Shown piece by piece: positions 35,830 through 44,983 of a stretch of DNA of 64,000 nt. Position 1 is the first letter of the stretch; every line of letters starts with the position of its first letter. Origin of the DNA: Pseudoalteromonas peptidolytica (lineage in GTDB: Bacteria > Pseudomonadota > Gammaproteobacteria > Enterobacterales > Alteromonadaceae); NCBI RefSeq assembly GCF_012641745.1, contig NZ_WEHZ01000003.1, positions 62,001-126,000 on the forward strand, given 5' to 3'. The position numbers and the translations under genes were made by a program. The notes under the pieces were generated by a model, which was not told the DNA's origin, searched no databases, and was given only the letters and a program-made list of their open reading frames with translations.

Positions 35830-36906
35830 TTAAAATACCATATCGATACCGATGGTGATGGCTTTACTATCACCAGCGACTGCAAGCCCAACGGAGTTGT
35901 CTTCAACTTCGTCATATTGAATTTTAAATGCTGCAGCAGAATGGAAATCCCAGCGGATCCCAACAGAAGTAGTCTCGTGACTTTCTGCATCATCTCCTTC
36001 TCCTTCAAAATCAGCGTAAGATACAAAAGGAGTGACACTATCGAAGCGATAACCTAGTGTTAGCATCTTAGTATCGAGATCACCGTCTAAGTCGAGTCTA
36101 TTTAATTCAGACAGGATGAAAAAATTGCCCCAATCTGCGTTAACCGCTAACCCGTAGAACTTACCATCACGCTCATCACTGCCATTCCACAGTACCGGCT
36201 CTCCAGCGCGATAGCGTTTATTGGTATAGCGCATATGCGTAAGTCGAACCTCAAGCCAGTCATTACTGGTTTGGATCACTCCCCCCAAAATATCTTTCCA
36301 GATTTCTCTGGTGGGCTCTTGAAAGAAAAACTCACTAAGCAGTTTGTTGTCATCGTCATCTTCTTTACCAGCGTAAATGTTGCCACTCAATGACCAATCA
36401 CCAATACTGCCATTATAAAGCATATTCACACCGTTATAGTTGAATATTTGCCATGTGTAGTTGTCGGCAGGTGCACGCATCCACACATACGCATAGCCAA
36501 CATCATAGAAGTCTGAGTAGTAAAAAAGTGGTAAGCGCTTCTTACCAGCTTGGAAAGTCCAATTGTCATTTATCTCGTATGACAAATATGCCCATTCAAA
36601 CTTAGCATCAAAGTCATCAGCTCCTCGAGCAACAATTTGTCCTGTCACACTCAAGCCTTCCGTGAGATCTGTACTAAATTGCAGCCCCATCAGTGTTTCA
36701 GGTTCAAACGAAACATCCTCATCATACACACTGACGATAGGGTAATCTGCGAGAAAGATTGGATCGTTTATTCCGAATTGTGGAACACCGCTACCACTGA
36801 GCACTTTGCCCGCATTGATACTTGCAAATCCAGAAAAGTTTACCTCCGCATGACCTGCAAAGCAGGTAAGGCAAAGGGTACAGCCTAAAGCTAATTTTGT
36901 CTTCAT
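35830..36906 (-). CDS. Outer-membrane porin
   Basis: 358 residues. A signal peptide (about 1-20, ends AGHA) precedes alternating amphipathic strands, ending in a C-terminal Phe (IGIDMVF) as expected for BAM-assembled beta-barrels. Strand segments such as GWAYVW-type aromatic girdles and acidic loops (GEGDDAES) are visible. It shares an operon with a PstS-like binding protein, so phosphate or another anion is a reasonable but unproved substrate. Confidence 0.8.
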   Translation of the reverse strand: MKTKLALGCTLCLTCFAGHAEVNFSGFASINAGKVLSGSGVPQFGINDPIFLADYPIVSVYDEDVSFEPETLMGLQFSTDLTEGLSVTGQIVARGADDFDAKFEWAYLSYEINDNWTFQAGKKRLPLFYYSDFYDVGYAYVWMRAPADNYTWQIFNYNGVNMLYNGSIGDWSLSGNIYAGKEDDDDNKLLSEFFFQEPTREIWKDILGGVIQTSNDWLEVRLTHMRYTNKRYRAGEPVLWNGSDERDGKFYGLAVNADWGNFFILSELNRLDLDGDLDTKMLTLGYRFDSVTPFVSYADFEGEGDDAESHETTSVGIRWDFHSAAAFKIQYDEVEDNSVGLAVAGDSKAITIGIDMVF

Positions 36907-37030
36907 TGTGATTCATCCCAATTGCTTGTTCTACAAGTACTACAATGCAAGTATAGTTAAAATTAAAAAAATGCTAGCAAAAGCAGCAAATTGATAGTTC
37001 TTTTTGCAAAAAAAGGGATAAAACAGGAAC

Positions 37031-37056
37031 AAAAAAGGCAGCTTTCGCTGCCCTTT
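37031..37056 (-). terminator. Terminator downstream of ndpA
   Basis: The GGCAGC/GCTGCC stem (37037-37042 with 37047-37052), extended by A/T pairs with one bulge, is followed on the minus strand by a T-run (six A at 37031-37036). Confidence 0.75.
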
Positions 37057-37063
37057 CTAAAAC

Positions 37064-38077
37064 TTAAGACTCATCGTTGTAATATCGCTCAATTTGATCT
37101 TTTAAGTTTGGTGGTACACCTTTAATCGTTAGTGTATCGCTCGCAGCATCATAGATAACGCGCTCGCCCAAATGTTTACGCTCAAAACCTACACTCACTC
37201 CACCACCAAGCCCTGAAAACTTGACCATGCTCGTTACTGTCTTTTTATCTACAGGGAAACTCTCTTCCAACTCATAGCCCTGTTCTTTATAAAAGTCTTC
37301 AAACTTGACGTCTGCCGACTTAGACAAAGTTTGTGACAAGGTGTTGACATCAGCATCCTCACCCGTCGTGACACAGTCGTTACAATAATCAAAGACTTCT
37401 TTGCGAATATCATCCTTTTCGGACTTTTCGTATTGTTGCGCTGATAAGTAATCTTCTACAGCGTGCAGCATAGTTTGGGATTGTTGCTTAGGATCGATCC
37501 CCTCTTCACAGCCAAGAAAATCAAGGAAAAAATCTGCGACCTTACGACCTGCCCTACCCTTTATAAACGAAATATAACGATTTTCTTCCGCTGCGGTATC
37601 CCAAGCATCTAAATCAACTCTTGCAGCCAACTGCATACGCGAAATATCTAAATGTTTTGCTGCTGATAAATCTAGATCAGAGGTGATTGTGTAGTGCTCT
37701 TTGATATTTATTAGTGCAATCATAATAAAATTGCTGGCAACATACTGATAATGACAAAACACTAAATATCCTGTTTCGTGAAAAGCATATTTATTAAGCT
37801 CTTCTTTGAGAACATTGGTGGCTTCTTGAGTTAAGTGCCAAAAATTAAGCTCGTTATTTCTGTAGCTTTGCATAGCAGACGCAACGACACTATTTTTTTC
37901 ACCACTAAAAGCACAAAAACCTTTGCCCGGTTTGCCGTTGTAAGCATGATGTAATTGTTCAATGAAAACATTTACTTTATCATTGAGTTGCATTTCATCT
38001 TCACGGAGATGTATCTCGGTATCTTCGTCCTGTTTGTCTACATAGTGAACAACTAGTTTTTTTACCTCAACGCTCAT
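37064..38077 (-). CDS. ndpA: Nucleoid-associated protein NdpA (YejK)
   Basis: A 337-residue member of the 37-kDa nucleoid-associated family. It has the N-terminal conserved VKKLVVHYVDK, GFCAFSG and the central HLDISRMQLAARVDLDAW, then YISFIKGRAGRKVADFFLDFLGCEEG, all of which match YejK. It binds DNA with no known sequence preference. It is divergent from yejL, as in E. coli. Confidence 0.95.
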   Translation of the reverse strand: MSVEVKKLVVHYVDKQDEDTEIHLREDEMQLNDKVNVFIEQLHHAYNGKPGKGFCAFSGEKNSVVASAMQSYRNNELNFWHLTQEATNVLKEELNKYAFHETGYLVFCHYQYVASNFIMIALINIKEHYTITSDLDLSAAKHLDISRMQLAARVDLDAWDTAAEENRYISFIKGRAGRKVADFFLDFLGCEEGIDPKQQSQTMLHAVEDYLSAQQYEKSEKDDIRKEVFDYCNDCVTTGEDADVNTLSQTLSKSADVKFEDFYKEQGYELEESFPVDKKTVTSMVKFSGLGGGVSVGFERKHLGERVIYDAASDTLTIKGVPPNLKDQIERYYNDES

Positions 38078-38142
38078 CTTTGTTTTTCACGCCTCTAATG
38101 TTAAAATGTAAAAATTATTGCTTTTATAAATTGAACCAACTG

Positions 38143-38355
38143 ATGCCTATCCAATCAAAGTATTCCAATAAACAAGTAGAAGAAATTGTTGACCAATTAA
38201 TTAATGTATTAAGCTCGCAAAACGCACCAGTTGATCTTAGCTTGATGTGTTTAGGTAATTCTATCACGCACATTATAAAAGAGCATGTTCCAGAGAATAA
38301 GAGACAATCTGTTGCTGAAAATTTTGCTAAAGCGCTTACTCAATCAGTAAAGTAA
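38143..38355 (+). CDS. yejL: YejL (UPF0352) family protein
   Basis: A 70-residue protein, MPIQSKYSNKQVEEIVDQLI..., with the family segment APVDLSLMCLGNSITHII. Its function is unknown. An earlier in-frame ATG exists, but the ATG at 38143 gives the conserved N-terminus. It is 4 bases before yejM, preserving the yejK/yejL/yejM order. Confidence 0.9.
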   Translation: MPIQSKYSNKQVEEIVDQLINVLSSQNAPVDLSLMCLGNSITHIIKEHVPENKRQSVAENFAKALTQSVK

Positions 38356-38359
38356 CGGA

Positions 38360-39871
38360 ATGAACCTTACACCGCACAGCCCTTTTTCATCGAAAGCAAG
38401 TCAATTATTAAGCTGGGGACATTGGTTTACCTTTGCAAATATTGGCTTGGTTTTGCTGATAAGCTCAGTTTATTTATTCGCTGACAAAGCACCAAGTACG
38501 TTTGTCGGCTGGTTTTATATGCTGATCACGTGGATAAGCCACACCAGCTTTATCACCTTTTGTGCGTTTGTATTAACCATTTTCCCGCTGAGCCTAGTTT
38601 TTCCTTATCCACGACACATAAGGGGGATGGCCGCATTTATTGCCACGTTAGGCATTGTCGTGTTAACCATTGACGCATTTGTATACTTACAGCTGGGGTA
38701 TCATATCAACCCCTCGTCATTACCAGACATATTTGTGCTCTTATGGGAAACACTCGTTGGCTCTTCAACATTCAGCCTCATTATTGCATTTTTAATTTTG
38801 GCCTTGATACTTACCTTTGAGTTACTGGCAGGTAATTATGCCTGGCGACATTTGGCTGAGTTAAAATCATATACCTTCCCACGTTACGCAACCGGTACAA
38901 TTGTAACTTGCTTTGCACTGAGCCATAGCCTTCACATTTGGGCTGATGCCAACGCATTTTTTGATATAACGAAGCAAGATAACGTGCTGCCGCTATCTTA
39001 CCCGACAACAGCAAAAAGCTTACTTGCAAGGCATGACCTGTTGGATATAGAAAGGTATGAAGAAGCTCACGCTTTAAATGTTGGCAGCGCGCATTCCAAA
39101 TATAGCGCACCAATCATCGCTGCGGAGTGTCAACCCAACACTCAACAAACAATGACTATCTATGCGTATAATGACGCTCAGTCATATCAGCAAATAGCAT
39201 CAAATGCGCTGCAAAGCGATAATCATAGCATCTTTGAATTAGACTCAGTGCTTAGAGCCGGAAACTCTAGCGACGCCTTATTTAGTCTTATTTATGGACT
39301 TCCAAGCTACTACAAAGAGTCCATTTTAGTACAACAACAAGTTCCTATTTGGTCGTTAAATAACAACTTATTGAGTGTAAAATCTAGTGATGAGTTTACG
39401 TTCATCCCAACAAAAGCTGAAGCTAAGCTCGCCATAGTTGAAGCTAACAGCAAGACACCTATTGATTTAAGTAAACCGTTTATCGCACTCGACTTAAGCA
39501 CGCATCGCTCAACCATCCTAACTAGTTCGGCGTTTACGAACATTAACTTGTACGCGAAAGCAAGTGGGCTTATGCAGCCTCATGACATTACCTACACCGC
39601 TATAAGCTCAGTATTTGGCTGTGCTCCTTTGGCACAACAAGGAATGCTTGGCTCTAATGTTAAAACGCGCAGTCATGCAGAGGGCGTTAACTTTACTCAA
39701 GGTGTGCTCGTAGCCTTCAAAAAAGATAAAATTACATTAGTGGATCAAGATGGTAACTTTAAACAAATGTCAGCAAAAGAAGGCTTTGTATTAAATGGCA
39801 ACTTAGATATCCCTTTTTTAATTCAAAGTATCAAGACATTAAAAAAATTCACGACACCAGAAGCGCAATAA
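38360..39871 (+). CDS. yejM: YejM/PbgA-family inner-membrane protein with reduced periplasmic domain
   Basis: 503 residues. Five membrane helices in the first 190 residues form the DUF3413 part, and a periplasmic hydrolase-like domain follows. The domain keeps the family block RAGNSSDALFSLIYGLPSYY (about 307-326) and GVLVAFKKDKITLV. It is about 80 residues shorter than E. coli YejM (586), and the normal start of the phosphatase/sulfatase domain (VVD-type strand) is not visible. YejM/PbgA monitors lipopolysaccharide and controls LpxC turnover. The position after yejL supports the call. Confidence 0.82.
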   Translation: MNLTPHSPFSSKASQLLSWGHWFTFANIGLVLLISSVYLFADKAPSTFVGWFYMLITWISHTSFITFCAFVLTIFPLSLVFPYPRHIRGMAAFIATLGIVVLTIDAFVYLQLGYHINPSSLPDIFVLLWETLVGSSTFSLIIAFLILALILTFELLAGNYAWRHLAELKSYTFPRYATGTIVTCFALSHSLHIWADANAFFDITKQDNVLPLSYPTTAKSLLARHDLLDIERYEEAHALNVGSAHSKYSAPIIAAECQPNTQQTMTIYAYNDAQSYQQIASNALQSDNHSIFELDSVLRAGNSSDALFSLIYGLPSYYKESILVQQQVPIWSLNNNLLSVKSSDEFTFIPTKAEAKLAIVEANSKTPIDLSKPFIALDLSTHRSTILTSSAFTNINLYAKASGLMQPHDITYTAISSVFGCAPLAQQGMLGSNVKTRSHAEGVNFTQGVLVAFKKDKITLVDQDGNFKQMSAKEGFVLNGNLDIPFLIQSIKTLKKFTTPEAQ

Positions 39872-39932
39872 TCTTGAAGTAATGCTGTCGTCATCTATGG
39901 TTAAATTATCTTTTAAACCGCAGGGATGCCGT

Positions 39933-40406
39933 ATGAAATCGCTTATCAAGGTTATATTACTATTACTGCCCTTATTCGGACGCGCAGAAACCGTAAAATA
40001 CTTCAAATGTACAACTAGCAAAGGCGCTGTTTTCAGCCAATTTCCCTGCTCAGTTAACGCTACACAACACACCATCACAACAACTGATCCTAAAGCCACT
40101 GTGCCCTCTGAGCAACATTATAAAGCGCTTAATAATATTGAACGCGCACAAATCATAAAAAGAACAAAACATGCTCTTCGAGCAAAAAACCACGAAAGAG
40201 CAATTTTAAATGGAAAACGAGACACAGCTGTTAGAGAGGAGCAAGAAAAACTAACAAAATTGATGAGTGAAGATAGACGTAAAGAGCGTGTCCGGCAAGT
40301 CACCAAAAAAATCAAAGCCATTAATAAGTCACATGCCAAGGCATTAAAAAACCTAGAAAAAGAAATTTCAAAATTAGAAAAGAGATTAAAAAGTTACGAA
40401 GACTAG
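39933..40406 (+). CDS. Secreted DUF4124-like protein with coiled coil
   Basis: A 157-residue protein. A signal peptide (MKSLIKVILLLLPLFGRAE) precedes a DUF4124-like N-terminal module (KYFKCTTSKGAVFSQFPC, two Cys) and a Lys/Arg/Glu-rich helical tail likely to be a coiled coil (about 75-157). The function is unknown. The ATG at 39933 begins the signal peptide; an upstream start adds only unstructured residues. Confidence 0.72.
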   Translation: MKSLIKVILLLLPLFGRAETVKYFKCTTSKGAVFSQFPCSVNATQHTITTTDPKATVPSEQHYKALNNIERAQIIKRTKHALRAKNHERAILNGKRDTAVREEQEKLTKLMSEDRRKERVRQVTKKIKAINKSHAKALKNLEKEISKLEKRLKSYED

Positions 40407-40523
40407 CTAATTTTGTAAGCTCGTTAAATTAACTTTGGCTATAACTGGTATTACCAGATGACTTTTTATACATTCCCTTGTAAAGTGAAGCTATCTCACA
40501 ATGCGTATTTATGAGGGATGTAT

Positions 40524-42248
40524 ATGCAAGCACAGCAATTGGCTGAGCAGATTTTGTCCGGCTTTCAAAATCACTATCAAGCTTTCGTAAAAATCACTAA
40601 ATTGGCACCTTTTGCGTTTGCCAAGCAAAACTGGGGTGAAATAGAGAGAATTAGTAAAGCAAGGATCAGTCAATACGACAGTAAAGTCGATGAAACCGCA
40701 CACAAACTCATGCAGCTATATCGCTCAACGCAGCTCAACGAAACACTGTGGTATCGAGTAAAACAAGCCTATCTCGAACGCTTAACTTTTCATCCTCAGC
40801 CTGAACTTGCTGAAACCTTCTATAACTCTGTTTTTTGTAGGTTATTCCATCGTCGCTATTACAACAGTGATTTTATTTTCATCGAAACCCAACTCGCAAA
40901 TGCAACCTCCCTTCCCGTTGAAGCCGAGTATCGTAGTTATTTTCCTGTTGTGAATGGATTGAAACCAACGATAAAGAAAATGATTGAGCAAATAGACTTT
41001 CACTGTGAATTTGAAGATTTAGACCGTGACATTCGATTACTCGTAAAAGCATTTTTGAAACAAGCCCCTAATACCCATCATCAAGCGCACCTGATGCGCT
41101 TTGACATTCTAAATGCGCCTTTTTATCGTAATAAAGGAGCTTATATCGTAGGGAGAGTAGTCTCTAAATCTGGGGTACAGCCGTTTATTATCTCCATTTT
41201 ACATGCTAAAAATGGCAAACTGTTGATAGATGCTTTACTAACAAACAGTTCACAGATGCGAGTTATTTTTGGCTTCGCACGCGCTTATTTTCTAGTAGAA
41301 ACACATGCCCCCTCTGCACTGGTTAAATTCTTAAATCAGCTAATGCCAAATAAAACAAAGGCTGAACTTTACAACGCTATTGGCTTTCACAAACAAGGTA
41401 AAACCGAATTTTACCGAGAGTTTTTACAACACCTAGACAATTCTGAAGAATTATTTGAAGTAGCCGCAGGTACACCTGGTATGGTGATGATGGTTTTCAC
41501 ACTCCCCAGCTTCCCTTACGTATTTAAGGTGATCAGAGATAAGTTTCCTGAAAGTAAGCCTTTTACCAAAGATACTGTACTGCAGCGTTACCAGTTGGTA
41601 AAACGCCATGATAGAGTGGGTCGTATGGCTGATACCATCGAGTATTCTGACGTTGTTATACCAGTTGCACGATTTTCACCACAGCTCTACCAATTGCTGT
41701 TAACATCAATCTCTAATAGCATCAGGGTCGAAGGTGAGAACTTGGTAATCACGCACCTATATATCGAGCGTCGCATTACACCACTCAACCTGTTTGTGCA
41801 GCAAGCTGATGATTCAACCTGTGAGCAAGTCATTAAAGATTACGGTAATGCACTCAAAGAAATGCTGGCCGTTAATATCTTTCCTGGCGATATGCTGTTA
41901 AAAAACTTCGGCGTCAGTAAACATCACAGGGTAATTTTTTATGATTATGATGAAGTACAGTACTTAACCGAGATGAATTTTCGAGCATTACCCAAACAGG
42001 GCATTGAAACCATGTACGACTCTGGGGATATTTCTAGCGCCCCTCAGGATGTCTTTCCAGAACAACTGTGTACATTTGTTCTGACAAATCCTAAACTAAG
42101 AGAAATGTTTCTGAACCATCACCCTGATTTGGCTGAGGTCGTATTTTGGCAACAAGCGCAACGTGATATACGTGAAAAAGCCGTAAAGCATATTTACCCT
42201 TACCCACAAAAAAATCGCTTCCTACAAATGGCCAAAAAAGAAAAATAA
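40524..42248 (+). CDS. aceK: AceK, isocitrate dehydrogenase kinase/phosphatase
   Basis: About 574 residues covering the whole AceK family. The regulatory N-terminal half contains FCRLFHRRYYNSDFIF, and the kinase domain starts with GTPGMVMMVFTLPSFPYVFKVIRDKFP (glycine-rich region and Lys) and ends with NIFPGDMLLKNFGVSKHHRVIFYDYDE. It phosphorylates and dephosphorylates isocitrate dehydrogenase to divert carbon into the glyoxylate shunt. aceB and aceA are not adjacent, unlike in enterobacteria. The second ATG (40524) has better ribosome-site spacing than 40518. Confidence 0.94.
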   Translation: MQAQQLAEQILSGFQNHYQAFVKITKLAPFAFAKQNWGEIERISKARISQYDSKVDETAHKLMQLYRSTQLNETLWYRVKQAYLERLTFHPQPELAETFYNSVFCRLFHRRYYNSDFIFIETQLANATSLPVEAEYRSYFPVVNGLKPTIKKMIEQIDFHCEFEDLDRDIRLLVKAFLKQAPNTHHQAHLMRFDILNAPFYRNKGAYIVGRVVSKSGVQPFIISILHAKNGKLLIDALLTNSSQMRVIFGFARAYFLVETHAPSALVKFLNQLMPNKTKAELYNAIGFHKQGKTEFYREFLQHLDNSEELFEVAAGTPGMVMMVFTLPSFPYVFKVIRDKFPESKPFTKDTVLQRYQLVKRHDRVGRMADTIEYSDVVIPVARFSPQLYQLLLTSISNSIRVEGENLVITHLYIERRITPLNLFVQQADDSTCEQVIKDYGNALKEMLAVNIFPGDMLLKNFGVSKHHRVIFYDYDEVQYLTEMNFRALPKQGIETMYDSGDISSAPQDVFPEQLCTFVLTNPKLREMFLNHHPDLAEVVFWQQAQRDIREKAVKHIYPYPQKNRFLQMAKKEK

Positions 42249-42265
42249 CATAAAGGAATCCCTGA

Positions 42266-43204
42266 GTGAACATTAGTAAAATTGATCTTAACTTGCTGGT
42301 TTATCTCGATACACTACTTCGAGAATGTAATGTGACGCGTGCAGCAAACCAACTTAGCATTACACAGCCAGCTATGAGTAATGGTTTAAAACGCCTCAGA
42401 AACCTTTTTAATGACCCAATTTTAGTCCGCACCAGTGAAGGAATGGTTCCAACTGAGCGCGCTTTAGAGCTACAGCCTGTTATCCGTGGTATCTTAATGA
42501 CGTTGGAAGAAACGCTAGCACCTAACAGAGAGTTTGAAGCGGCTAGCAGCAATCGCGTATTTCGCATTATGGCGAGCGACTATGCTGCAAGCACGCTTGC
42601 CCCTAAACTACTCAATAAGCTTCATGAAGAGGCGCCAGACACTACACTAGACATCCTCACACCCAGTGACGTTACCTTCCATGACGTTGAAAATGGGAAA
42701 GTTGATATGGCAATTAATCGCTTTGAAAACCTCCCACAGTCGTTTCATCATAAACGAATTTGGAAAGATAGCTTTTGCTGCCTTGTAAAATCTGATAATC
42801 CAATTATTGCTAACTTTACTTTGGATGCGTATCTTAAGTCACGTCATATTTGGGTAAGTAAAACTGGGTTTGGCGTTGGTGTTGGGATGGATCCTGCTGA
42901 CGTACAAAAGCTTGGGTGGGTTGATGAAGCTCTTGCCCATTTTGGCAAGCACCGAAACATTGCAACCTTTACTCGTAATTATCACGTCGCGATACATCTT
43001 GCTAAAGAACAAAACTTAGTTGCTACTTTGCCTTCAAAAGCTGCCAACATATATCGTGATGATCCAACTTTATCGGTCTTGGAGCCGCCCTTTCCTATCC
43101 CACCATTTGAGCTAGATATGATTTGGAGTCCACTACTACATCGTGATGCCAGCCATATATGGTTGCGACAAAAAATCGCTGAAGTAGCACAATCATTGAT
43201 ATGA
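42266..43204 (+). CDS. LysR-family transcriptional regulator
   Basis: 312 residues with a GTG start after AAAGGA. The N-terminal winged helix-turn-helix (NVTRAANQLSITQPAMSNGLKRLRNLF) and the effector domain put it in the LysR family, in the NodD/LeuO-like branch by its HTH style. The target is unknown. It lies 17 bases after aceK on the same strand, so co-transcription is possible. Its TGA stop is the insertion site of MITE copy 3. Confidence 0.88.
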   Translation: MNISKIDLNLLVYLDTLLRECNVTRAANQLSITQPAMSNGLKRLRNLFNDPILVRTSEGMVPTERALELQPVIRGILMTLEETLAPNREFEAASSNRVFRIMASDYAASTLAPKLLNKLHEEAPDTTLDILTPSDVTFHDVENGKVDMAINRFENLPQSFHHKRIWKDSFCCLVKSDNPIIANFTLDAYLKSRHIWVSKTGFGVGVGMDPADVQKLGWVDEALAHFGKHRNIATFTRNYHVAIHLAKEQNLVATLPSKAANIYRDDPTLSVLEPPFPIPPFELDMIWSPLLHRDASHIWLRQKIAEVAQSLI

Positions 43205-43416
43205 TACCAATTAGCCTTTTTGATACTCGCTCAATTTGAGAGAGTATCAATGTAACGCTAACTGCGTTAAAAGTTTCTTCTTTAGAACAACTAAATAGCA
43301 AAATTTTTGCCTTGTCTGTATGGCGGTAGGCACCTCGGCATTAGTACGACGCTTTGGCGATGTTATCGACAAGGTTTTTCGGCTCAAAATAGATCTTTTA
43401 ATTAAAATAATTGGTA
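43205..43416 (-). repeat. MITE copy 3 (212 bp, inverted, with insert)
   Basis: The same TACCAATT/AATTGGTA ends are present in opposite orientation to the other copies. The flanks are TGA (43202-43204, the LysR stop codon) and TGA (43417-43419). It is the most divergent copy and carries an extra internal block, relative to copy 2, like that of copy 5. Between it and the next gene (43420-43534) I see no other feature. Confidence 0.82.
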
Positions 43417-43534
43417 TGACCTAAAAAATATCGTCGGACAAGGTCATTTAACTATGATCCCATACATTCCATGCTGGTATCACAAGCGAATTGAACTATC
43501 CTTTTATTTATATAGATAAAAGGTGTGATACAGC

Positions 43535-43912
43535 ATGGCAAAATTCTCTTACCGGGCAACAATTGATAATAAAGAGAAGCTAATCCACGCAGCCGCCTAT
43601 GGTGAATGTGTTGAAGTAAATATTATCAATATGTACAAAAACCTGGGGTTGGCACTAAAATCCAACAAACTAAACTGTTTGGTAATTGATGTATCACAAT
43701 TACATATTACTTATGATTATCCGAGCGTGTTGAATGTACTTCAAAAACTCAATCAAGTTGTTGATAATATAGCACTCGCTAGAGTTATCTCTCCTACTGA
43801 TACCAAAAGTGGACTCATCGAGGCGTTTGCCGAAAAGCATGGGCTTACTATTAAAAACTTTGAAAATTACAACGACGCGATTACATGGCTTCAAACACTC
43901 AATCGCGCCTAA
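43535..43912 (+). CDS. Uncharacterised small soluble protein, possible STAS/SpoIIAA-like fold
   Basis: A 125-residue protein without signal peptide or membrane segments. The pattern of a beta-strand, a helix, a hydrophobic strand (NCLVIDVSQL) and another helix recalls the STAS/SpoIIAA-like fold, but I do not recognise the family with confidence. The ATG at 43535 has an AAGGTG-like site. It lies where tmk/holB would follow mltG in enterobacteria, but on the other strand. Confidence 0.6.
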   Translation: MAKFSYRATIDNKEKLIHAAAYGECVEVNIINMYKNLGLALKSNKLNCLVIDVSQLHITYDYPSVLNVLQKLNQVVDNIALARVISPTDTKSGLIEAFAEKHGLTIKNFENYNDAITWLQTLNRA

Positions 43913-43965
43913 TAACTCTCTTAATTATACCGTTCAACTAGACATTGCTAGCAAATCACATGGAA

Positions 43966-43991
43966 GAGTTAGCAACAAAAAGTGCTAACTC
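43966..43991. terminator. Hairpin between convergent genes
   Basis: GAGTTAGCA (43966-43974) pairs with TGCTAACTC (43983-43991) and is followed by ATTATTTATT on the plus strand. It lies between the 43535 gene and mltG. Confidence 0.5.
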
Positions 43992-43999
43992 ATTATTTA

Positions 44000-44983
44000 T
44001 TAACGGCTATTTTGCTTGTTTAAAATATAATTTTGTACCGCTTTATTGTGCTCTGCTAGTGTTTTTGAGAAATAGTGACCGCCATTTCCAGTAGCCACAA
44101 AATAAAGATAGTCCGTCTTTTGAGGATGTAATGCTGCATGTATTGAAGCTTCCGATGGCATAGCGATTGGCGTCGGTGGTAAGCCATCAATACGGTAGGT
44201 GTTGTAGGGCGTCTTTTGCCGAATATCCTTACGTTTAATATCGCCATCAAACCCCTCACCAATACCGTAAATAATGGTGGGATCAGTCTGTAGACGCATA
44301 CCCTTTTTTAATCGATTGATAAATACCGATGCAACTTTCTTTCTCTCTTCGTGCAAACCAGTTTCTTTTTCAATAATTGAGGCTAAGATCAACGCTTCGT
44401 AAGGCGTTTTTAACGGCAAGTCACTCGCTCTATTTTGCCATTCATGTTGTAGTACAGCTTGCATTTTATCACGCGCTCGTTTTAGTAACCCCAAAGCAGA
44501 ATCAAAACCATGATAGTAATATGTGTCGGGGTAGAGCCATCCCTCAACGGAGCCATAGTCCAGCATTAGTTGGCTGCTCAAATTATCGATGTCTTGATTT
44601 AAGTAAGGCGCATCACTAAGCTTTTTCTCAACTTCCCAGATTGGCGTGCCTTCAATAATAGTAAAGCTAAAACGATGTTGTTCACCGCGACTCACTTTAG
44701 CCACAGCCTCAAGTACCGTTAACCCTTTTAGCGCATACACTCCTGACTGTAACGCAAACAGCTTTGGTATTAATTTGCTATACAGCTGGTAAGGTAAACA
44801 ATGAGACAACGCACCATTTTTCTGCCATTGGTGGCATAACTGGGTAAAGGTTTGTCCCGGCTTTATCTCTACAAACTTATCCGAAATGTTGAGCGGTTCA
44901 AATTTGACTTGATTTACTTTTTCTAAGAACCACCACGACCCCATTAAAATCGCAAATATTAGAATACACAACCACTTTTTCAT
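44000..44983 (-). CDS. mltG: MltG, endolytic murein transglycosylase
   Basis: 327 residues. One N-terminal membrane helix (about 4-20) precedes a LysM-like subdomain and the YceG domain. The catalytic Glu is in LASIIEKETG, with the conserved MRLQTDPTIIYGIG, NTYRIDGLPPTPIAMPSEASIHAAL and YLYFVATGNGGHYFSKTLAEHN. It terminates nascent glycan strands near the inner membrane. Its ATG overlaps the pabC stop (TAATG), so it is translationally coupled. Confidence 0.95.
   Translation of the reverse strand: MKKWLCILIFAILMGSWWFLEKVNQVKFEPLNISDKFVEIKPGQTFTQLCHQWQKNGALSHCLPYQLYSKLIPKLFALQSGVYALKGLTVLEAVAKVSRGEQHRFSFTIIEGTPIWEVEKKLSDAPYLNQDIDNLSSQLMLDYGSVEGWLYPDTYYYHGFDSALGLLKRARDKMQAVLQHEWQNRASDLPLKTPYEALILASIIEKETGLHEERKKVASVFINRLKKGMRLQTDPTIIYGIGEGFDGDIKRKDIRQKTPYNTYRIDGLPPTPIAMPSEASIHAALHPQKTDYLYFVATGNGGHYFSKTLAEHNKAVQNYILNKQNSR

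Noticed and set aside
43420..43534. Region after MITE copy 3 as a further element fragment
   Set aside because: No similarity to the element ends or core could be seen; treated as an ordinary promoter region.
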